In this document: in pieces, positions 9,175 through 19,175 of the stretch
How the letters are laid out: every line of letters starts with the position of its first letter
Numbering within the stretch: position 1 is the first letter of the stretch
Source of the DNA: Modestobacter marinus
Lineage (GTDB): Bacteria > Actinomycetota > Actinomycetes > Mycobacteriales > Geodermatophilaceae
Assembly: GCF_019799945.1 (NCBI RefSeq)
Contig: NZ_JABGCH010000021.1
Span: 1 to 64,000, forward strand
Direction: 5' to 3'
Length of the DNA stretch: 64,000 nucleotides
Notes under the pieces: generated by a model
What the model was told of the DNA's origin: nothing
What the model saw: only the letters and a program-made list of their open reading frames with translations
The model's database searches: none
Position numbers and translations under genes: made by a program

Positions 9175-9825
9175 GTGAGCACCACTGACCCGTACCTGGC
9201 GAGCACGCCGCTGCTGCGTGCGTCCGCCGGGGGGATGAACCTCAACGACTCGGTCTACGAGCGCCTGCTCCGCGAGCGGATCATCTTCCTGGGTAGCCAG
9301 GTCGACGACCCGATCGCCAACCAACTGTGCGCCCAGATGTTGCTGCTGTCCGCCGAGGACCCCAAGCGCGACATCCACCTGTACATCAACTCGCCCGGCG
9401 GCTCGGTCAGCGCCGGCATGGCCATCTACGACACGATGCAGTTCATCGACTGCGACGTCGCCACCTACGGGATGGGCCTGGCCGCCTCGATGGGCCAGTT
9501 CCTGCTCACCGCGGGCACCAAGGGCAAGCGCTACGCCCTGCCGCACGCGCGGATCATGATGCACCAGCCCTCCGCCGGCGTCGGCGGCACCGCGGCCGAC
9601 ATCGCCATCCAGGCCGACCTGTTCCGGCGCACCAAGCTCGAGCTCAACGAGCTGCAGGCGCTGCACACCGGTCAGCCGGTCGAGCGCATCGCCGAGGACT
9701 CCGACCGCGACCGCTGGTTCACCGCGAAGGAGGCCCTCGAGTACGGGTTCGTCGACCACGTGGTGACCCGCGCCGAGACCATGACCGAGACCGACAACCC
9801 GGTCACCGACGGACCGGAGAAGTGA
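9175..9825 (+). CDS. clpP1: ATP-dependent Clp protease proteolytic subunit 1
   Basis: Serine peptidase subunit of the Clp protease. In actinobacteria two different ClpP rings assemble into one mixed barrel fed by ClpX or ClpC. The catalytic triad is visible: Ser105 in GLAASMGQ, His130 in IMMHQPSAG, and Asp179 in SDRDRW. The INSPGGSV oxyanion segment is also present. The GTG at 9175 (216 aa) is preferred over the upstream start at 9013 because GGAGG lies ~10 nt upstream and the extra N-terminal residues look non-coding. It is separated by 2 bp from clpP2, so the two are co-translated. Confidence 0.96.
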   Translation: MSTTDPYLASTPLLRASAGGMNLNDSVYERLLRERIIFLGSQVDDPIANQLCAQMLLLSAEDPKRDIHLYINSPGGSVSAGMAIYDTMQFIDCDVATYGMGLAASMGQFLLTAGTKGKRYALPHARIMMHQPSAGVGGTAADIAIQADLFRRTKLELNELQALHTGQPVERIAEDSDRDRWFTAKEALEYGFVDHVVTRAETMTETDNPVTDGPEK

Positions 9826-9827
9826 CG

Positions 9828-10457
9828 ATGAGCGACTTCCAGATGCCTTCCAGCCGGTACATCCTGCCCTCCTTCGTGGAGCGCACGAGCTACGGCATGA
9901 AGGAGAGCAACCCGTACAACAAGCTCTTCGAGGAGCGGATCATCTTCCTCGGGGTGCAGATCGACGACGCCTCCGCCAACGACGTGATGGCCCAGCTGAT
10001 CACGCTGGAGTCCAACGACCCCGACCGCGACATCACGATCTACATCAACTCGCCCGGTGGCTCGTTCACGGCGCTCACCGCGATCTACGACACGATGATG
10101 TTCGTCCGCCCCGACATCCAGACCGTCTGCATGGGCCAGGCCGCCTCCGCGGCCGCCGTCCTGCTCGCGGCGGGGACGCCGGGCAAGCGGCTGGCGCTGC
10201 CGTACTCGCGCGTGCTCATCCACCAGCCCTCGGGCGAGGCCGGCGGCCAGGTCACCGACCTGGAGATCCACGCCGCGGAGATCGAGCGGGTGCGCACCCA
10301 GATGGAGCAGATCCTGGCCCGGCACACCGGCCAGAGCCAGGAGCAGGTCCGCAAGGACATCGACCGCGACAAGATCCTCACCGCCCAGCAGGCGAAGGAC
10401 TACGGGATCGTCGACGAGGTCATCGCGAGCCGGAAGCTCAACGCGCTCCCGGCCTGA
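9828..10457 (+). CDS. clpP2: ATP-dependent Clp protease proteolytic subunit 2
   Basis: Second ClpP paralogue, 209 residues, with catalytic Ser107 (GQAASAAAV), His132 (LIHQPSG) and Asp181 (DIDRDK). The N-terminal ~30 residues ([18 protein letters not shown]) are the extended leader typical of actinobacterial ClpP2. It starts 2 bp after the clpP1 stop. In mycobacteria the P1 and P2 rings form an obligate hetero-tetradecamer; the same is expected here. Confidence 0.96.
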   Translation: MSDFQMPSSRYILPSFVERTSYGMKESNPYNKLFEERIIFLGVQIDDASANDVMAQLITLESNDPDRDITIYINSPGGSFTALTAIYDTMMFVRPDIQTVCMGQAASAAAVLLAAGTPGKRLALPYSRVLIHQPSGEAGGQVTDLEIHAAEIERVRTQMEQILARHTGQSQEQVRKDIDRDKILTAQQAKDYGIVDEVIASRKLNALPA

Positions 10458-10470
10458 GGAAGCGACCGGG

Positions 10471-10507
10471 ACGGGCCGAGGCCGCGCGTGTCGCGTCCTC
10501 GGCCCGT
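10471..10507 (+). terminator. Hairpin between clpP2 and clpX
   Basis: An 11-bp perfect stem (ACGGGCCGAGG / CCTCGGCCCGT) with a 15-nt loop, 13 bp after the clpP2 stop. It probably ends or attenuates clpP1P2 transcription, so clpX may have its own promoter in the 266-bp gap that follows. Confidence 0.75.
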
Positions 10508-10773
10508 ACCGTTCACCCAACCGCGGCGCTGCGGCCGGCAGTGCCACGGGAGAGCCGGGGCGGGTGTTACGGGCCGGACGACCGGGGTGAGTTCATCCCC
10601 GAGAAGGTCGGTCCCGCCGGGTAGGTTCGGCGAACGCCCGATTCCCCGGTCACTACCGCAGGGTTGTCACCGCAGGGACGATGGGATGCCTGGAACAGGG
10701 CGTCGACAGGGCACCACGCAAGCACGTACAGGGGACGACGGCGTCGTCCCCACCCGATCTGGAGGTCAGCCAG

Positions 10774-12045
10774 GTGGCACGTATCGGTGAGAGCGGCGAC
10801 CTGCTCAAGTGCTCTTTCTGCGGAAAGAGCCAGAAGCAGGTCAAGAAGCTCATCGCTGGCCCCGGGGTCTACATCTGCGACGAGTGCATCGACCTCTGCA
10901 ACGAGATCATCGAGGAGGAGCTCTCGGAGTCGTCGGACCTCAAGTTCGACGAGCTGCCGAAGCCGAAGGAGATCCACGCCTTCCTCGAGCAGTACGTGAT
11001 CGGCCAGGACAAGGCCAAGCGCACCCTCGCCGTCGCCGTCTACAACCACTACAAGCGGATCCAGGCCGGCGGCGAGCGTACCCGCGACGAGGGCGTCGAG
11101 CTGGCCAAGTCCAACATCCTGCTGATGGGCCCCACCGGGTGCGGCAAGACCCACCTCGCGCAGACGCTGGCCCGGATGCTGAACGTGCCCTTCGCGATCG
11201 CCGACGCCACCGCGCTGACCGAGGCCGGCTACGTCGGTGAGGACGTCGAGAACATCCTGCTCAAGCTCATTCAGGCCGCTGACTACGACGTGAAGCGCGC
11301 CGAGACCGGGATCATCTACATCGACGAGGTCGACAAGATCGCCCGCAAGAGCGAGAACCCGTCGATCACCCGCGACGTGTCCGGGGAGGGCGTGCAGCAG
11401 GCGCTGCTGAAAATCCTCGAGGGGACGACGGCGTCCGTGCCCCCGCAGGGCGGCCGCAAGCACCCGCACCAGGAGTTCATCCAGATCGACACCACCAACG
11501 TGCTGTTCATCGTCGGTGGCGCGTTCGCCGGCCTGGACAAGGTCATCGAGCAGCGGACCGGCAAGCAGGGCATCGGCTTCGGCGCCGAGGTCCGCGGCAA
11601 GGCCGAGATCGAGGAGGCCAACGCCTTCGCCGAGGTCATGCCCGAGGACCTGCTGAAGTTCGGGATGATCCCCGAGTTCATCGGCCGGCTGCCGGTGATC
11701 ACCAGCGTGCAGAAGCTGGACCGCGAGGCGCTGATCAACATCCTCACCGAGCCGAAGAATGCCCTGGTGCGCCAGTACCGGCGGCTGTTCGAGCTGGACG
11801 GGGTGGAGCTGGAGTTCACCGACGACGCGCTCGAGGCCATCGCGGACCAGGCGATCCTCCGCGGCACCGGCGCCCGAGGCCTGCGGGCGATCATGGAGGA
11901 GGTGCTCCAGTCGGTGATGTACGACGTCCCCAGCCGGGACGACGTCGCCACCGTCGTCATCACCAAGGACGTCGTCCTGGAGCACGTCAACCCGACGATC
12001 GTGCCCCGCAAGCCGGCCCGCGCCCCGCGGGAGAAGTCGGCCTGA
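10774..12045 (+). CDS. clpX: ClpX, AAA+ unfoldase of the Clp protease
   Basis: Recognises, unfolds and threads substrates into the ClpP1P2 chamber. The 423-residue protein has an N-terminal zinc-binding domain with four cysteines (C13, C16, C35, C38). Walker A is GPTGCGKT (119-126), Walker [10 protein letters not shown], the GYVGED pore-region motif follows, and the IGF loop that docks on ClpP is seen as KQGIGFG. Sensor 2 lies near [11 protein letters not shown]. The GTG at 10774 is chosen because GGAGG sits ~9 nt upstream and the product begins [13 protein letters not shown], the conserved N-terminus. Confidence 0.97.
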   Translation: MARIGESGDLLKCSFCGKSQKQVKKLIAGPGVYICDECIDLCNEIIEEELSESSDLKFDELPKPKEIHAFLEQYVIGQDKAKRTLAVAVYNHYKRIQAGGERTRDEGVELAKSNILLMGPTGCGKTHLAQTLARMLNVPFAIADATALTEAGYVGEDVENILLKLIQAADYDVKRAETGIIYIDEVDKIARKSENPSITRDVSGEGVQQALLKILEGTTASVPPQGGRKHPHQEFIQIDTTNVLFIVGGAFAGLDKVIEQRTGKQGIGFGAEVRGKAEIEEANAFAEVMPEDLLKFGMIPEFIGRLPVITSVQKLDREALINILTEPKNALVRQYRRLFELDGVELEFTDDALEAIADQAILRGTGARGLRAIMEEVLQSVMYDVPSRDDVATVVITKDVVLEHVNPTIVPRKPARAPREKSA

Positions 12046-12063
12046 ACTCCCGCTGACCCCGTC

Positions 12064-12099
12064 GAACGGCCCGGTCCCCACCAGGGGAGCGGGCCGTTC
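12064..12099 (+). terminator. Terminator hairpin after clpX
   Basis: A 10-bp perfect outer stem (GAACGGCCCG / CGGGCCGTTC) with an inner TCCCC/GGGGA stem across one mismatch and an ACCA loop. Confidence 0.85.
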
Positions 12100-12196
12100 G
12101 CGTTCCTGGGGTCCGGTGCGAAACGCCGCTGGCGTGGGAACACAGGTGGCGCACACTCTGCTGTAACGGGAGACCCCCGAGCGAGCAGGAGAACGC

Positions 12197-12904
12197 GTGA
12201 TGCCGATGCTGCTGCAGGACCGAGACGTCCAGGGCGAGGTCGCGACCCGGCGGCGCCGGCCGCGCGGTCGGCGTCTCCTCGCGGCGGGGGTCGGCGTGGC
12301 TCTCGCTGTTCCGCTCGCCGGGCTCGCGGTCGACCGGTTCACCGGATGGGACCCGCTCGGGCAGGAGGTCGTCGACCGCAGCACGACCCCGTTGCTGCTG
12401 GCCCTCGACGACCTGCACGAGTACCACGCCGCGACCGGCACCTTCCAGGTCGTGATCGACCAGGAGCGCGACACCCCCCACGTCCCCTCGGTGATCAGCG
12501 GCGAGCGGACGACCCTGCTGGCCACCGGGACCGTCGACGCCTACGTCGACCTGGAGGACCTGGGCGCGGACCGCGTGACGCTGTCGGCGGACGGTGGGTC
12601 GGCGACGATCGTGCTGCCGGCGCCGCGGCTGGCGGAGCCGCGGGTGGATCCGACCGAGAGCCGGGTGCTCGACCGTGACCGCGGGCTCCTGGAGCGGGTG
12701 GGCGACGCGATTGAGGACGACCCGGTCGACGACAGCGCGCTCTACGCCGAGGCCGAGCAGCGGCTGGCCGCTGCGGCCGCGGAAAGTGACCTGCAGGACC
12801 GCGCGGAGGACAACACCCGGACGATGCTCACCACCCTGGCCGGTTCGCTCGGGGTGGAGGACGTCACGGTGACGTTCGAGCCCGCCCCCGGCGCCGCCGG
12901 CTGA
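12197..12904 (+). CDS. DUF4230 domain protein, membrane-anchored
   Basis: A 235-residue protein. A basic N-terminus (RRRRPRGRR) is followed by one hydrophobic segment ([19 protein letters not shown], ~27-45), which should act as a signal anchor with the rest outside the membrane. The extracellular part matches the DUF4230 pattern: [23 protein letters not shown], a [14 protein letters not shown] strand, then an alpha-helical Glu/Ala-rich C-terminal half. The function is unknown. GGAGAA lies 7 nt before the GTG at 12197; the next codon is ATG and could also serve. It stands alone between two terminator-like hairpins. Confidence 0.75.
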   Translation: MMPMLLQDRDVQGEVATRRRRPRGRRLLAAGVGVALAVPLAGLAVDRFTGWDPLGQEVVDRSTTPLLLALDDLHEYHAATGTFQVVIDQERDTPHVPSVISGERTTLLATGTVDAYVDLEDLGADRVTLSADGGSATIVLPAPRLAEPRVDPTESRVLDRDRGLLERVGDAIEDDPVDDSALYAEAEQRLAAAAAESDLQDRAEDNTRTMLTTLAGSLGVEDVTVTFEPAPGAAG

Positions 12905-12924
12905 CCGCCAGCTGCCGCTACGGC

Positions 12925-12971
12925 GTGCGCTGAGGCCGGGGTTCTGCACGCAGAACCCGGCCTGAGCGCAC
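12925..12971. terminator. Long hairpin, copy 1 of a recurring design
   Basis: Arms GTGCGCTGAGGCCGGGGTTC and its near-complement pair over ~21 bp with a few-nt loop, one bulge and one mismatch. A hairpin with nearly the same arm sequence sits at 13944-13990, at the other end of the next gene. Confidence 0.7.
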
Positions 12972-13019
12972 ACGCTGCGGCGCTGTCCACAGATCCACGC
13001 GGCCCCGACCTCCGTTGCT

Positions 13020-13952
13020 GTGTGGTCGCAAGATCTTCCGGTGGCCCGGGACCTCGATGCAGTGGTGGGGCCGGCTGGCTGGGCCACCCGTGCGGAGCTG
13101 GTCCGCCGGGTGGACCGCGGGACGGTGGACGCCTGGGTGGCCACCGGCCGGCTGGTCCGGCTGCAGCCCGCGCTCTACGCGACGCCGGCCGCGGCCGGTC
13201 GGTGGCGGACGAGGGTGGCGGCGATCGCGCGCACCCGGGACGGCGTGGTCAGCCACCGGACGGCGCTGGCGCTGTGGGAGCTCGTGCCGCCGCCGACCGA
13301 CCCGGTCCACCTGACCGTCGAGCCCGGGCGCAGTGCGCGCGGCTCAGCCGGAGTGGTGCTGCACCGGGCTCCCGACGTGCGGGACGTCATGCGGCGGGTC
13401 GACGGCATCCCGGTGACGTGCGCCGAGCGCGCCGTGGTCGACTCCTGGGCACTGACCGGTGGGTTGCCGCGCGCCGCGGTGCGGGCCGCAGCGATCGACG
13501 CCGTCCGTCGACGGCTCTGCTGGCCGGCCGACCTCGCGGCCGAGCTGGCCCGGCGACCGCGACTGCGTGCCCGTGCGGAGCTCGCCGGGCTGGTGGATCT
13601 GCTCGCCGCCGGGTGTCGCAGCGAGCTGGAGGTCTGGGGATGCCTGCACGTGCTGCGGACCCCGGGGATGCCCCGGTTCGTGCAGCAGTGCCGCGTGGTG
13701 GTGGCGGGGGAGCGGTTCGACCTGGACGCCGCGTACGAGGAGGTCCTCCAGGCCGTCGAGCTGGACGGCGCCGCCTGGCACGGGTCCCGTCGGCAACGCG
13801 AGCAGGACATCCGCCGGGATGCGTTGCTCGCCACCGTGGGCTGGCAGACGCTCCGGTTCAGCTACGCGCGCCTGACCGGGGAGCCGGAGGCGTGCCGCCG
13901 TGACGTCGTTGCCGCCCACCGAGCCCGGCAGCAGCTGTTCGGAGCGCGCTGA
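13020..13952 (+). CDS. AbiEi-like / DUF559-type protein
   Basis: A 310-residue protein. Residues ~20-110 form a winged-helix-like domain with GWATRAELVRRV and RLQPALYATP, the layout of type IV antitoxin (AbiEi) and related actinobacterial proteins. The C-terminal part (~205-300) has the DUF559/Vsr-like nuclease fold elements: a FDLDAAYEE strand with acidic residues, then VELDGAAWHGSRRQREQDIRRD, then WQTLRFSYARL. Such proteins are abundant in actinobacteria and their role is unsettled; some act as endonucleases or regulators. No toxin partner is adjacent. The start is uncertain between GTG 13020 and GTG 13041. The stop codon lies inside the downstream hairpin. Confidence 0.7.
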   Translation: MWSQDLPVARDLDAVVGPAGWATRAELVRRVDRGTVDAWVATGRLVRLQPALYATPAAAGRWRTRVAAIARTRDGVVSHRTALALWELVPPPTDPVHLTVEPGRSARGSAGVVLHRAPDVRDVMRRVDGIPVTCAERAVVDSWALTGGLPRAAVRAAAIDAVRRRLCWPADLAAELARRPRLRARAELAGLVDLLAAGCRSELEVWGCLHVLRTPGMPRFVQQCRVVVAGERFDLDAAYEEVLQAVELDGAAWHGSRRQREQDIRRDALLATVGWQTLRFSYARLTGEPEACRRDVVAAHRARQQLFGAR

Positions 13953-13990
13953 GGCCGGGTTCGTCGGCGGGGAACCCGGCCTCAGCGCAC
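13944..13990. terminator. Long hairpin, copy 2, between convergent genes
   Basis: Arms GCGCGCTGAGGCCGGGTTC and GAACCCGGCCTCAGCGCAC pair over ~19 bp around a short loop. It lies between the plus-strand DUF559-like gene and the minus-strand valS and probably terminates both. The arm sequence repeats that at 12925-12971. Confidence 0.75.
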
Positions 13991-14007
13991 TCCGTGAGAC
14001 CGGGGGG

Positions 14008-16593
14008 TCAGGCCTCCGAGGGCTCCGCGAGGACGACGTCGACGGTCAGCGGCCCCTCGCCGGCGACCACGCTCAGCGAGGCGATCCGCCCGGCGGAGGT
14101 GAGGTCGACCCGGGCCGCCTCGACCAGCGCCACCTGCGCCTCCGGGGCGGTCACCGTGGCCGTGGCGACGTCGGCCCGCATCGACTGCTTGGCCTCCGAC
14201 TTGGCCTTGCGCACCGCGGCCAGCGCCTCGGCGGCCACCGCGGGCACCGCGGGGTCCCCGCCGGCCGGCAGCTCAGCAGCCGTGGGCCACAGCGCGCGGT
14301 GCACCGAGCCGCTCTGCCACCACGACCAGACCTCCTCGGTGACGAAGGGCAGCACCGGCGCGAACAGCCGCAGCTGCACCGACAGCGCCAGCGCCAGCGT
14401 CGCCTGGGCCGAGCGGGCGGCGTCCCCGGTCGAATAGGCGCGGGACTTCACCAGCTCCACGTAGTCGTCGCAGAACGACCAGAAGAACGCCTCGCTGACC
14501 TCCAGGGCCCGGGTGTAGTTGTAGGCCTCCATCGCCGCGGTGGCCTCCTCGACCACCGACGCCAGCGTGGCCAGCAGTCCCCGGTCGATCGGCTCGGTGA
14601 CCTGCTCGGCCGACAGCCCTGCCGAGGCGCCGAGCCCGAGCACGAACTTCCCGACGTTGAGGATCTTGATGGCCAGCCGGCGGCCGACCTTCATCTGCGC
14701 CTCGTCGAACGGCGAGTCCGCCCCCGGCCGGGCACCGGCGGCCCGCCAGCGCACCGCGTCGGAGCCGTAGCGATCCAGCACGTCCAGCGGCGTGGTCGCG
14801 TTGCCCTTGGACTTGGACATCTTCTTGCGGTCGGGGTCGACCACGAACCCGGAGATCGCCGCGTGCGACCACGGCACGGTGCCGAACTCGTAGTGCGACC
14901 GGACGACGGTGGAGAACAGCCAGGTCCGGATGATGTCGTGCGCCTGCGGGCGCAGGTCCATCGGGAACACGTGCGCGAACAGCTCCGGGTCGGTGTCCCA
15001 GCCGGAGGCGACCTGCGGGGACAGCGACGAGGTGGCCCAGGTGTCCATGACGTCCGGGTCGGCCATGAAGCCCCCGGGCACGCCGCGGTCGGCCTCGGTG
15101 AAACCCTCCGGCACGTCCGAGGACGGGTCGACCGGCAGGGCCGACTCGGGCGCCAGGATCGGGTCGTCGTACGAAGGCTCGCCCTCGGCGTCGAGCCGGT
15201 ACCAGACCGGGAAGGGGACGCCGAAGAACCGCTGGCGGCTGATCAGCCAGTCGCCGTTGAGGCCCTCGACCCAGTTCTCGTACCGGTGCCGCATGTGATC
15301 GGGGATCCACTGGATCTCCCGGCCGCGGGCGACCAGCACCTCCCGGAGGTCGGCGTCCCGGCCGCCGTTGCGGATGTACCACTGCCGCGTAGTGACGATC
15401 TCCAGCGGGCGCTCGCCCTTCTCGAAGAACTTCACCGGGTGGGTGATTGGCGTCGGGTCACCCTGCAGGTCGCCGGACTCGCGCAGCAGCTCCACGATCC
15501 GCTGCTGCGCGCTGAACACGGTCTTGCCGGCCAGCTCGGCGTACGGCTGGTCGGGCACCCCGGCCGGCGGCTCGGCAACCAGCCGGCCGTCCCAGCCCAC
15601 CACCGGGCGGGTGGGCAGTTGCAGCTCCCGCCACCAGGTGACGTCGTTGAGGTCGCCGAAGGTGCAGATCATCGCGATGCCCGAGCCCTTGTCCGGCTCG
15701 GCCAGCCGGTGCGCCACCACGGGCACCTCGACCTCGAACAGCGGCGTCCGCACGGTCTGCCCGAACAACGGCTGGTAGCGCTCGTCGTCAGGGTGGGCGA
15801 CCAGCGCGACGCACGCCGGCAGCAGCTCGGGGCGGGTGGTCTCGATGAACACCGGGCCGTTCGCGGAGTGGAACGAGATCCGGTGGTAGGCGCCGGGGCG
15901 CTCCCGGTCCTCGAGCTCGGCCTGGGCCACCGCGGTGCGGAAGGTGACGTCCCAGAGGGTCGGGGCCTCCTGGGCGTAGGCCTCGCCGCGCGCCAGGTTG
16001 TGCAGGAACATCCGCTGGGCGGTGGCCCGGGAGGTCCCGGAGATGGTCCGGTAGACGTTGTTCCAGTCCACCGACAGCGCGACCCGACGCCACAGCTCCT
16101 CGAAGGCGGCCTCGTCGACGGCGGTGAGGCGCTCGCACAGCTCGACGAAGTTGCGCCGGGAGATCGGCTGCTGGTCCTTGCCGGGCTTGGCCGGCGGCTG
16201 GAACCCCGGGTCGTAGGGGAGCGAGGGGTCGCAGCGGACGCCGTAGTAGTTCTGCACCCGGCGCTCGGTCGGCAGCCCGTTGTCGTCCCAGCCCATCGGG
16301 TAGAAGACGTGCCGCCCACGCATCCGCTGGTAGCGGGCCACGAGGTCGGTGTGCGTGTAGCTGAACACGTGCCCGACGTGCAGTGACCCGCTGGCCGTCG
16401 GCGGCGGGGTGTCGATGGCGAAGGTGTCCCCGCGGGGGGCCGCCAGCGCGGCCGCCCGGTCGAAACCGTAGGTGTCCTCGGTGGCCCAGCGGGCGACCCA
16501 CTTGTCCTCGAGGCCGTCCAGGGAGGGCTTGTCGGGTACGGCGCCCGTCGGTCCCGGGGCGGTGCTGTCCGGGGCGCGGGTGTCGGTGACCAT
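14008..16593 (-). CDS. valS: Valyl-tRNA synthetase, type 2 architecture
   Basis: Charges tRNA-Val; class I synthetase, 861 residues. The HIGH-type motif is [14 protein letters not shown] and the KMSKS motif is KKMSKSKGN. The editing (CP1) domain is recognised by [22 protein letters not shown]. The ATP-site neighbourhood [18 protein letters not shown], unlike the HAGIATQ of the common bacterial enzyme, and the lack of the C-terminal coiled-coil arm suggest the type 2 (archaeal-like) subgroup; this is judged by eye. The ATG at 16593 has a TAGGAT box 7 nt upstream, consistent with a leaderless mRNA. It is divergent from folC with only 19 bp between start codons. Confidence 0.93.
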   Translation of the reverse strand: MVTDTRAPDSTAPGPTGAVPDKPSLDGLEDKWVARWATEDTYGFDRAAALAAPRGDTFAIDTPPPTASGSLHVGHVFSYTHTDLVARYQRMRGRHVFYPMGWDDNGLPTERRVQNYYGVRCDPSLPYDPGFQPPAKPGKDQQPISRRNFVELCERLTAVDEAAFEELWRRVALSVDWNNVYRTISGTSRATAQRMFLHNLARGEAYAQEAPTLWDVTFRTAVAQAELEDRERPGAYHRISFHSANGPVFIETTRPELLPACVALVAHPDDERYQPLFGQTVRTPLFEVEVPVVAHRLAEPDKGSGIAMICTFGDLNDVTWWRELQLPTRPVVGWDGRLVAEPPAGVPDQPYAELAGKTVFSAQQRIVELLRESGDLQGDPTPITHPVKFFEKGERPLEIVTTRQWYIRNGGRDADLREVLVARGREIQWIPDHMRHRYENWVEGLNGDWLISRQRFFGVPFPVWYRLDAEGEPSYDDPILAPESALPVDPSSDVPEGFTEADRGVPGGFMADPDVMDTWATSSLSPQVASGWDTDPELFAHVFPMDLRPQAHDIIRTWLFSTVVRSHYEFGTVPWSHAAISGFVVDPDRKKMSKSKGNATTPLDVLDRYGSDAVRWRAAGARPGADSPFDEAQMKVGRRLAIKILNVGKFVLGLGASAGLSAEQVTEPIDRGLLATLASVVEEATAAMEAYNYTRALEVSEAFFWSFCDDYVELVKSRAYSTGDAARSAQATLALALSVQLRLFAPVLPFVTEEVWSWWQSGSVHRALWPTAAELPAGGDPAVPAVAAEALAAVRKAKSEAKQSMRADVATATVTAPEAQVALVEAARVDLTSAGRIASLSVVAGEGPLTVDVVLAEPSEA

Positions 16594-16600
16594 GACTGGC

Positions 16601-16606
16601 ATCCTA
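16601..16606 (-). promoter_or_regulatory. Candidate -10 box for leaderless valS transcript
   Basis: Read on the minus strand the hexamer is TAGGAT, exactly 7 nt before the valS ATG. It lies inside the 19-bp gap shared with the divergent folC gene. Confidence 0.5.
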
Positions 16607-16612
16607 GGAGCG

Positions 16613-17989
16613 ATGAGCACCTCCACTTCCCCAGGGCAGGCAGCCGGGGGCCCCGAGCTGGCCAGGGTCGAGCAGGCGCTCCTCGCGCGCTGGCCCGAGA
16701 GCCGGCTGCAGCCCTCGCTCGCCCGCATCACCGCGCTGGTCGACCTGCTGGGCTCGCCGCACCGCGCGTTCCCCGTCGTCCAGGTCACCGGCACGAACGG
16801 GAAGACGACGACGGCCCGGATGATCGACGAGCTGCTGCGCGGCTTCGGGCTTCGGGTCGGCCGGTTCACCAGCCCGCACCTGGAGTCGATCCGCGAGCGG
16901 ATCGTGATCGACGGGGAGCCGATCAGCGCCGAGCGCTTCGTCGAGGTGCACGACGACGTCGCGCCCTACGTGCAGATGGTCGACGCCGGCAGCGATGTCC
17001 CGATGTCGTTCTTCGAGGTCATGGTCGCGCTGGCCTACGCCGCGTTCGCCGAGACCCCGGTGGACGTCGCCGTGGTCGAGGTGGGCATGGGCGGCACCTG
17101 GGACGCCACGAACGTGGTGGACGCGAAGGTCGCCGTCGTCACCCCGGTGGCGCTGGACCACGCCGAGTACCTCGGCCCCGACGTCGCCACGATCGCCGGC
17201 GAGAAGGCCGGGATCATCAAGCCCGAGTCGATCGCGGTGCTCGCCCACCAGCCGGCCGGCGCCCTAGAGGCCCTGGTGCGCCGGGCGATCGAGGTCGAGG
17301 CCACCGTCGCCCGGGAGGGCACCGAGTTCGGCGTGCTGGAGCGGCGGGTCGCCGTCGGCGGTCAGCAGGTGCGCCTGCAGGGGCTCGGCGGCGAGTACGA
17401 CGAGGTCTACCTGCCGCTGTTCGGGGCGCACCAGGCGCAGAACGCCGCGGTCTCGCTCGCCGCGGTGGAGGCGTTCCTCGGTGCCGGGGCGGCCAGCGGG
17501 CCGGTCGCCCAGGACGTCGTCCGGGACGCGTTGGCCGCCGTCCGCTCGCCCGGCCGCCTGGAGCGTGTGCGCAGCTCCCCGGCCGTGCTGGTGGACGCCG
17601 CGCACAACCCGGCGGGGATGGCCGCGACCGTCGAGGCGGTCCGGGAGTCCTTCGACTTCACCCGGCTGGTCGGCGTCGTCGGCTGCGTCCGCGGCAAGGA
17701 CGTGAGCGGCATCCTCGAGGCACTGGAGCCGCTGTGCGCCGAGCTCGTCGTGACGCAGAACAGCTCCACCCGCGCCCTGCCCGCCGACGAGCTGGGCGCC
17801 CTGGCGGTCGACGTGTTCGGCGCGGACCGGGTCAGCGTGCACCCGCTGCTGCCCGAGGCCCTGGAGTCGGCGATCGAGCTGGCCGAGGCCGGCCCGGACG
17901 ACGCCCTGGGCGGATCCGGCGTGCTGGTCACCGGCAGCGTCATCACCGCGGGGGAGGCCCGCACGCTGCTGGCCGGCCGGCGCTCGTGA
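16613..17989 (+). CDS. folC: Folylpolyglutamate synthase / dihydrofolate synthase
   Basis: Adds glutamate to folates (and to dihydropteroate in bifunctional forms), an ATP-dependent Mur-ligase-like reaction in the cytoplasm. The 458-residue protein has the P-loop [14 protein letters not shown] (~61-74), the [15 protein letters not shown] folate loop, the [15 protein letters not shown] metal-binding motif, the LDHAEYLG segment and the C-terminal DAAHNPAGM motif. AGGAG is only 2 nt from the ATG at 16613, so initiation may be leaderless. The downstream DUF4233 gene overlaps its stop by 4 nt (GTGA), as in many actinobacteria. Confidence 0.95.
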   Translation: MSTSTSPGQAAGGPELARVEQALLARWPESRLQPSLARITALVDLLGSPHRAFPVVQVTGTNGKTTTARMIDELLRGFGLRVGRFTSPHLESIRERIVIDGEPISAERFVEVHDDVAPYVQMVDAGSDVPMSFFEVMVALAYAAFAETPVDVAVVEVGMGGTWDATNVVDAKVAVVTPVALDHAEYLGPDVATIAGEKAGIIKPESIAVLAHQPAGALEALVRRAIEVEATVAREGTEFGVLERRVAVGGQQVRLQGLGGEYDEVYLPLFGAHQAQNAAVSLAAVEAFLGAGAASGPVAQDVVRDALAAVRSPGRLERVRSSPAVLVDAAHNPAGMAATVEAVRESFDFTRLVGVVGCVRGKDVSGILEALEPLCAELVVTQNSSTRALPADELGALAVDVFGADRVSVHPLLPEALESAIELAEAGPDDALGGSGVLVTGSVITAGEARTLLAGRRS

Positions 17990-18369
17990 CCTCGCCGGAC
18001 AAGCCCCGGGCCGCCCGCGCCCTCGGCGGGGGCGCCGCGGCGGTCCTGCTGCTGGAGGGCATCGCCGTCCTGTTCGTGCCGCGCGGCATCGCCCAGACCG
18101 GCGAGGGGCTGACGACCACCCGGTTGGTCCTCCTCATCACGCTCGCAGCGCTGCTGGTGCTGGCCAGCGGGGTGCAGCGGCGTCCGGAGGGCCTGGTCGT
18201 CGGCACGGCGCTGCAGGTACCGCTGCTGCTGACCGGCCTGCTCGGCCCGGTGATGTGGCTGGTCGGCGGGGTGTTCGTGCTGATCTGGCTGTACCTCCTG
18301 CAGATCCGCAAGGAGCTGGTCGGCAGCCCGTTCGGCCCGCCGCCGGCCGATCCGCCGGCGGCGGGCTGA
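17986..18369 (+). CDS. DUF4233 small membrane protein
   Basis: A 127-residue protein with about four membrane segments: GGGAAAVLLLEGIAVLFV, LVLLITLAALLVLASG, LQVPLLLTGLLG and MWLVGGVFVLIWLYLLQI. It matches the DUF4233 family, which in actinobacteria sits between folC and ndk. Its GTG overlaps the folC stop (GTGA), so translation is coupled. The function is not known. Confidence 0.85.
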   Translation: MTSPDKPRAARALGGGAAAVLLLEGIAVLFVPRGIAQTGEGLTTTRLVLLITLAALLVLASGVQRRPEGLVVGTALQVPLLLTGLLGPVMWLVGGVFVLIWLYLLQIRKELVGSPFGPPPADPPAAG

Positions 18370-18384
18370 CCTCAGGCGCCGGGA

Positions 18385-18918
18385 TCAGGCGGCGGACGAG
18401 TCGCCGAGCTGTCCCTCGAGCGACCCGGGGGCCACCCCGAGGTCGGCCAGCACCCGCTGCACCAGCGGGTCGGCCACCGCGAGGACGCCGAGCAGCACGT
18501 GCCCGCTGTCGATCGCCCCGCCCCGGCGGCGGCCGCGGCGCAGGACGGCGCGCAGCGACTCCTCCAGGGCGCGCTTGCTCCCGTCGGCGAAGGGGATGTG
18601 CCCGCCGGGCTCGGGCCGGCTCTGCTCGAGCGCACCCGGCCCGAACGCCGCCTCGGCCGCGGCGCGAACCTGCTCCAGGTCGATCCCGAACGCGGCCAGG
18701 GCGTCGGCGTCCAGCGGGCTCCCGGCCCGGGCGACGGCGGACCGGGCCGACTCGTGGTCGACGCCGCACGCGCGCAGCGCGGCACCGCCCCGACCGTCGT
18801 CCTCGGTGAGTGCCAGGAGGAGGTGCACCGGCTCGATCTTCTCGGCGCGCAGCTCGCGGGCCTCGCCCTGGGCGCCGACGACCACGCGCCGGGCCTCTTG
18901 TGTGAAGCGTTCGAACAC
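18385..18918 (-). CDS. Clp N-terminal domain protein without ATPase
   Basis: A 177-residue protein made of two Clp-N (ClpA/ClpC N-domain) repeats. The first begins VFERFTQEARRVVVGAQGEARELRAEKIEPVHLLLAL (shown here only as the defining start). The second is recognisable at ALEESLRAVLR, followed by a SGHVLLGVLAV segment. No Walker motifs are present, so it cannot be an unfoldase. It may be an adaptor or decoy for Clp substrates, as inferred for similar proteins. The GTG start follows the stop of the HTH gene by 1 bp, so the two are a translationally coupled operon. Confidence 0.85.
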   Translation of the reverse strand: MFERFTQEARRVVVGAQGEARELRAEKIEPVHLLLALTEDDGRGGAALRACGVDHESARSAVARAGSPLDADALAAFGIDLEQVRAAAEAAFGPGALEQSRPEPGGHIPFADGSKRALEESLRAVLRRGRRRGGAIDSGHVLLGVLAVADPLVQRVLADLGVAPGSLEGQLGDSSAA

Positions 18919-18919
18919 C

Positions 18920-19144
18920 TCAGTCGTCCTTCCTGCTGCGGGCGTGCTTCTTGTGGACGGCCTGCCGGGTGACGCCGAGTGCCTCGGCGATCTGCTGCCA
19001 CGACCAGCCGCGTCCCCGGGCGTTGCCGACCTGGAGGACCTCCAGGCGGTCGGCGAGCTCGCGGAGGGCACGGATGGCGCGCAGCCCGACCGCTGGGTCG
19101 TCGGCGGCGGCCGCGGTGGTCACGTCGGTGGTGGGTCCGGCCAT
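18920..19144 (-). CDS. Small HTH regulator
   Basis: A 74-residue protein ending in a helix-turn-helix of the sigma-region-4/Xre-like kind: GWSWQQIAEALGVTRQAVHKKH with a basic tail (ARSRKDD). The ATG at 19144 is chosen because it gives the conserved short form and lies directly next to two palindromic sites (19148-19163 and 19176-19191). That position suggests autoregulation. It heads the operon with the Clp-N protein and is divergent from ndk. Confidence 0.85.
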   Translation of the reverse strand: MAGPTTDVTTAAAADDPAVGLRAIRALRELADRLEVLQVGNARGRGWSWQQIAEALGVTRQAVHKKHARSRKDD

Positions 19145-19147
19145 GAC

Positions 19148-19163
19148 GTCAACATTGGTTGAC
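19148..19163. promoter_or_regulatory. Palindromic operator 1 (GTCAAC-N4-GTTGAC)
   Basis: Perfect inverted repeat GTCAACATTGGTTGAC, starting 4 bp upstream of the HTH start codon. An identical design lies 28 bp further up. The likely ligand is the HTH protein encoded next to it; this is inferred from position. Confidence 0.7.
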
Positions 19164-19175
19164 GTTCCCCTTCTT

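Noticed and set aside
13900-16386. 828-codon plus-strand frame over valS
   Set aside because: Shadow of valS on the opposite strand; valS has HIGH and KMSKS motifs.
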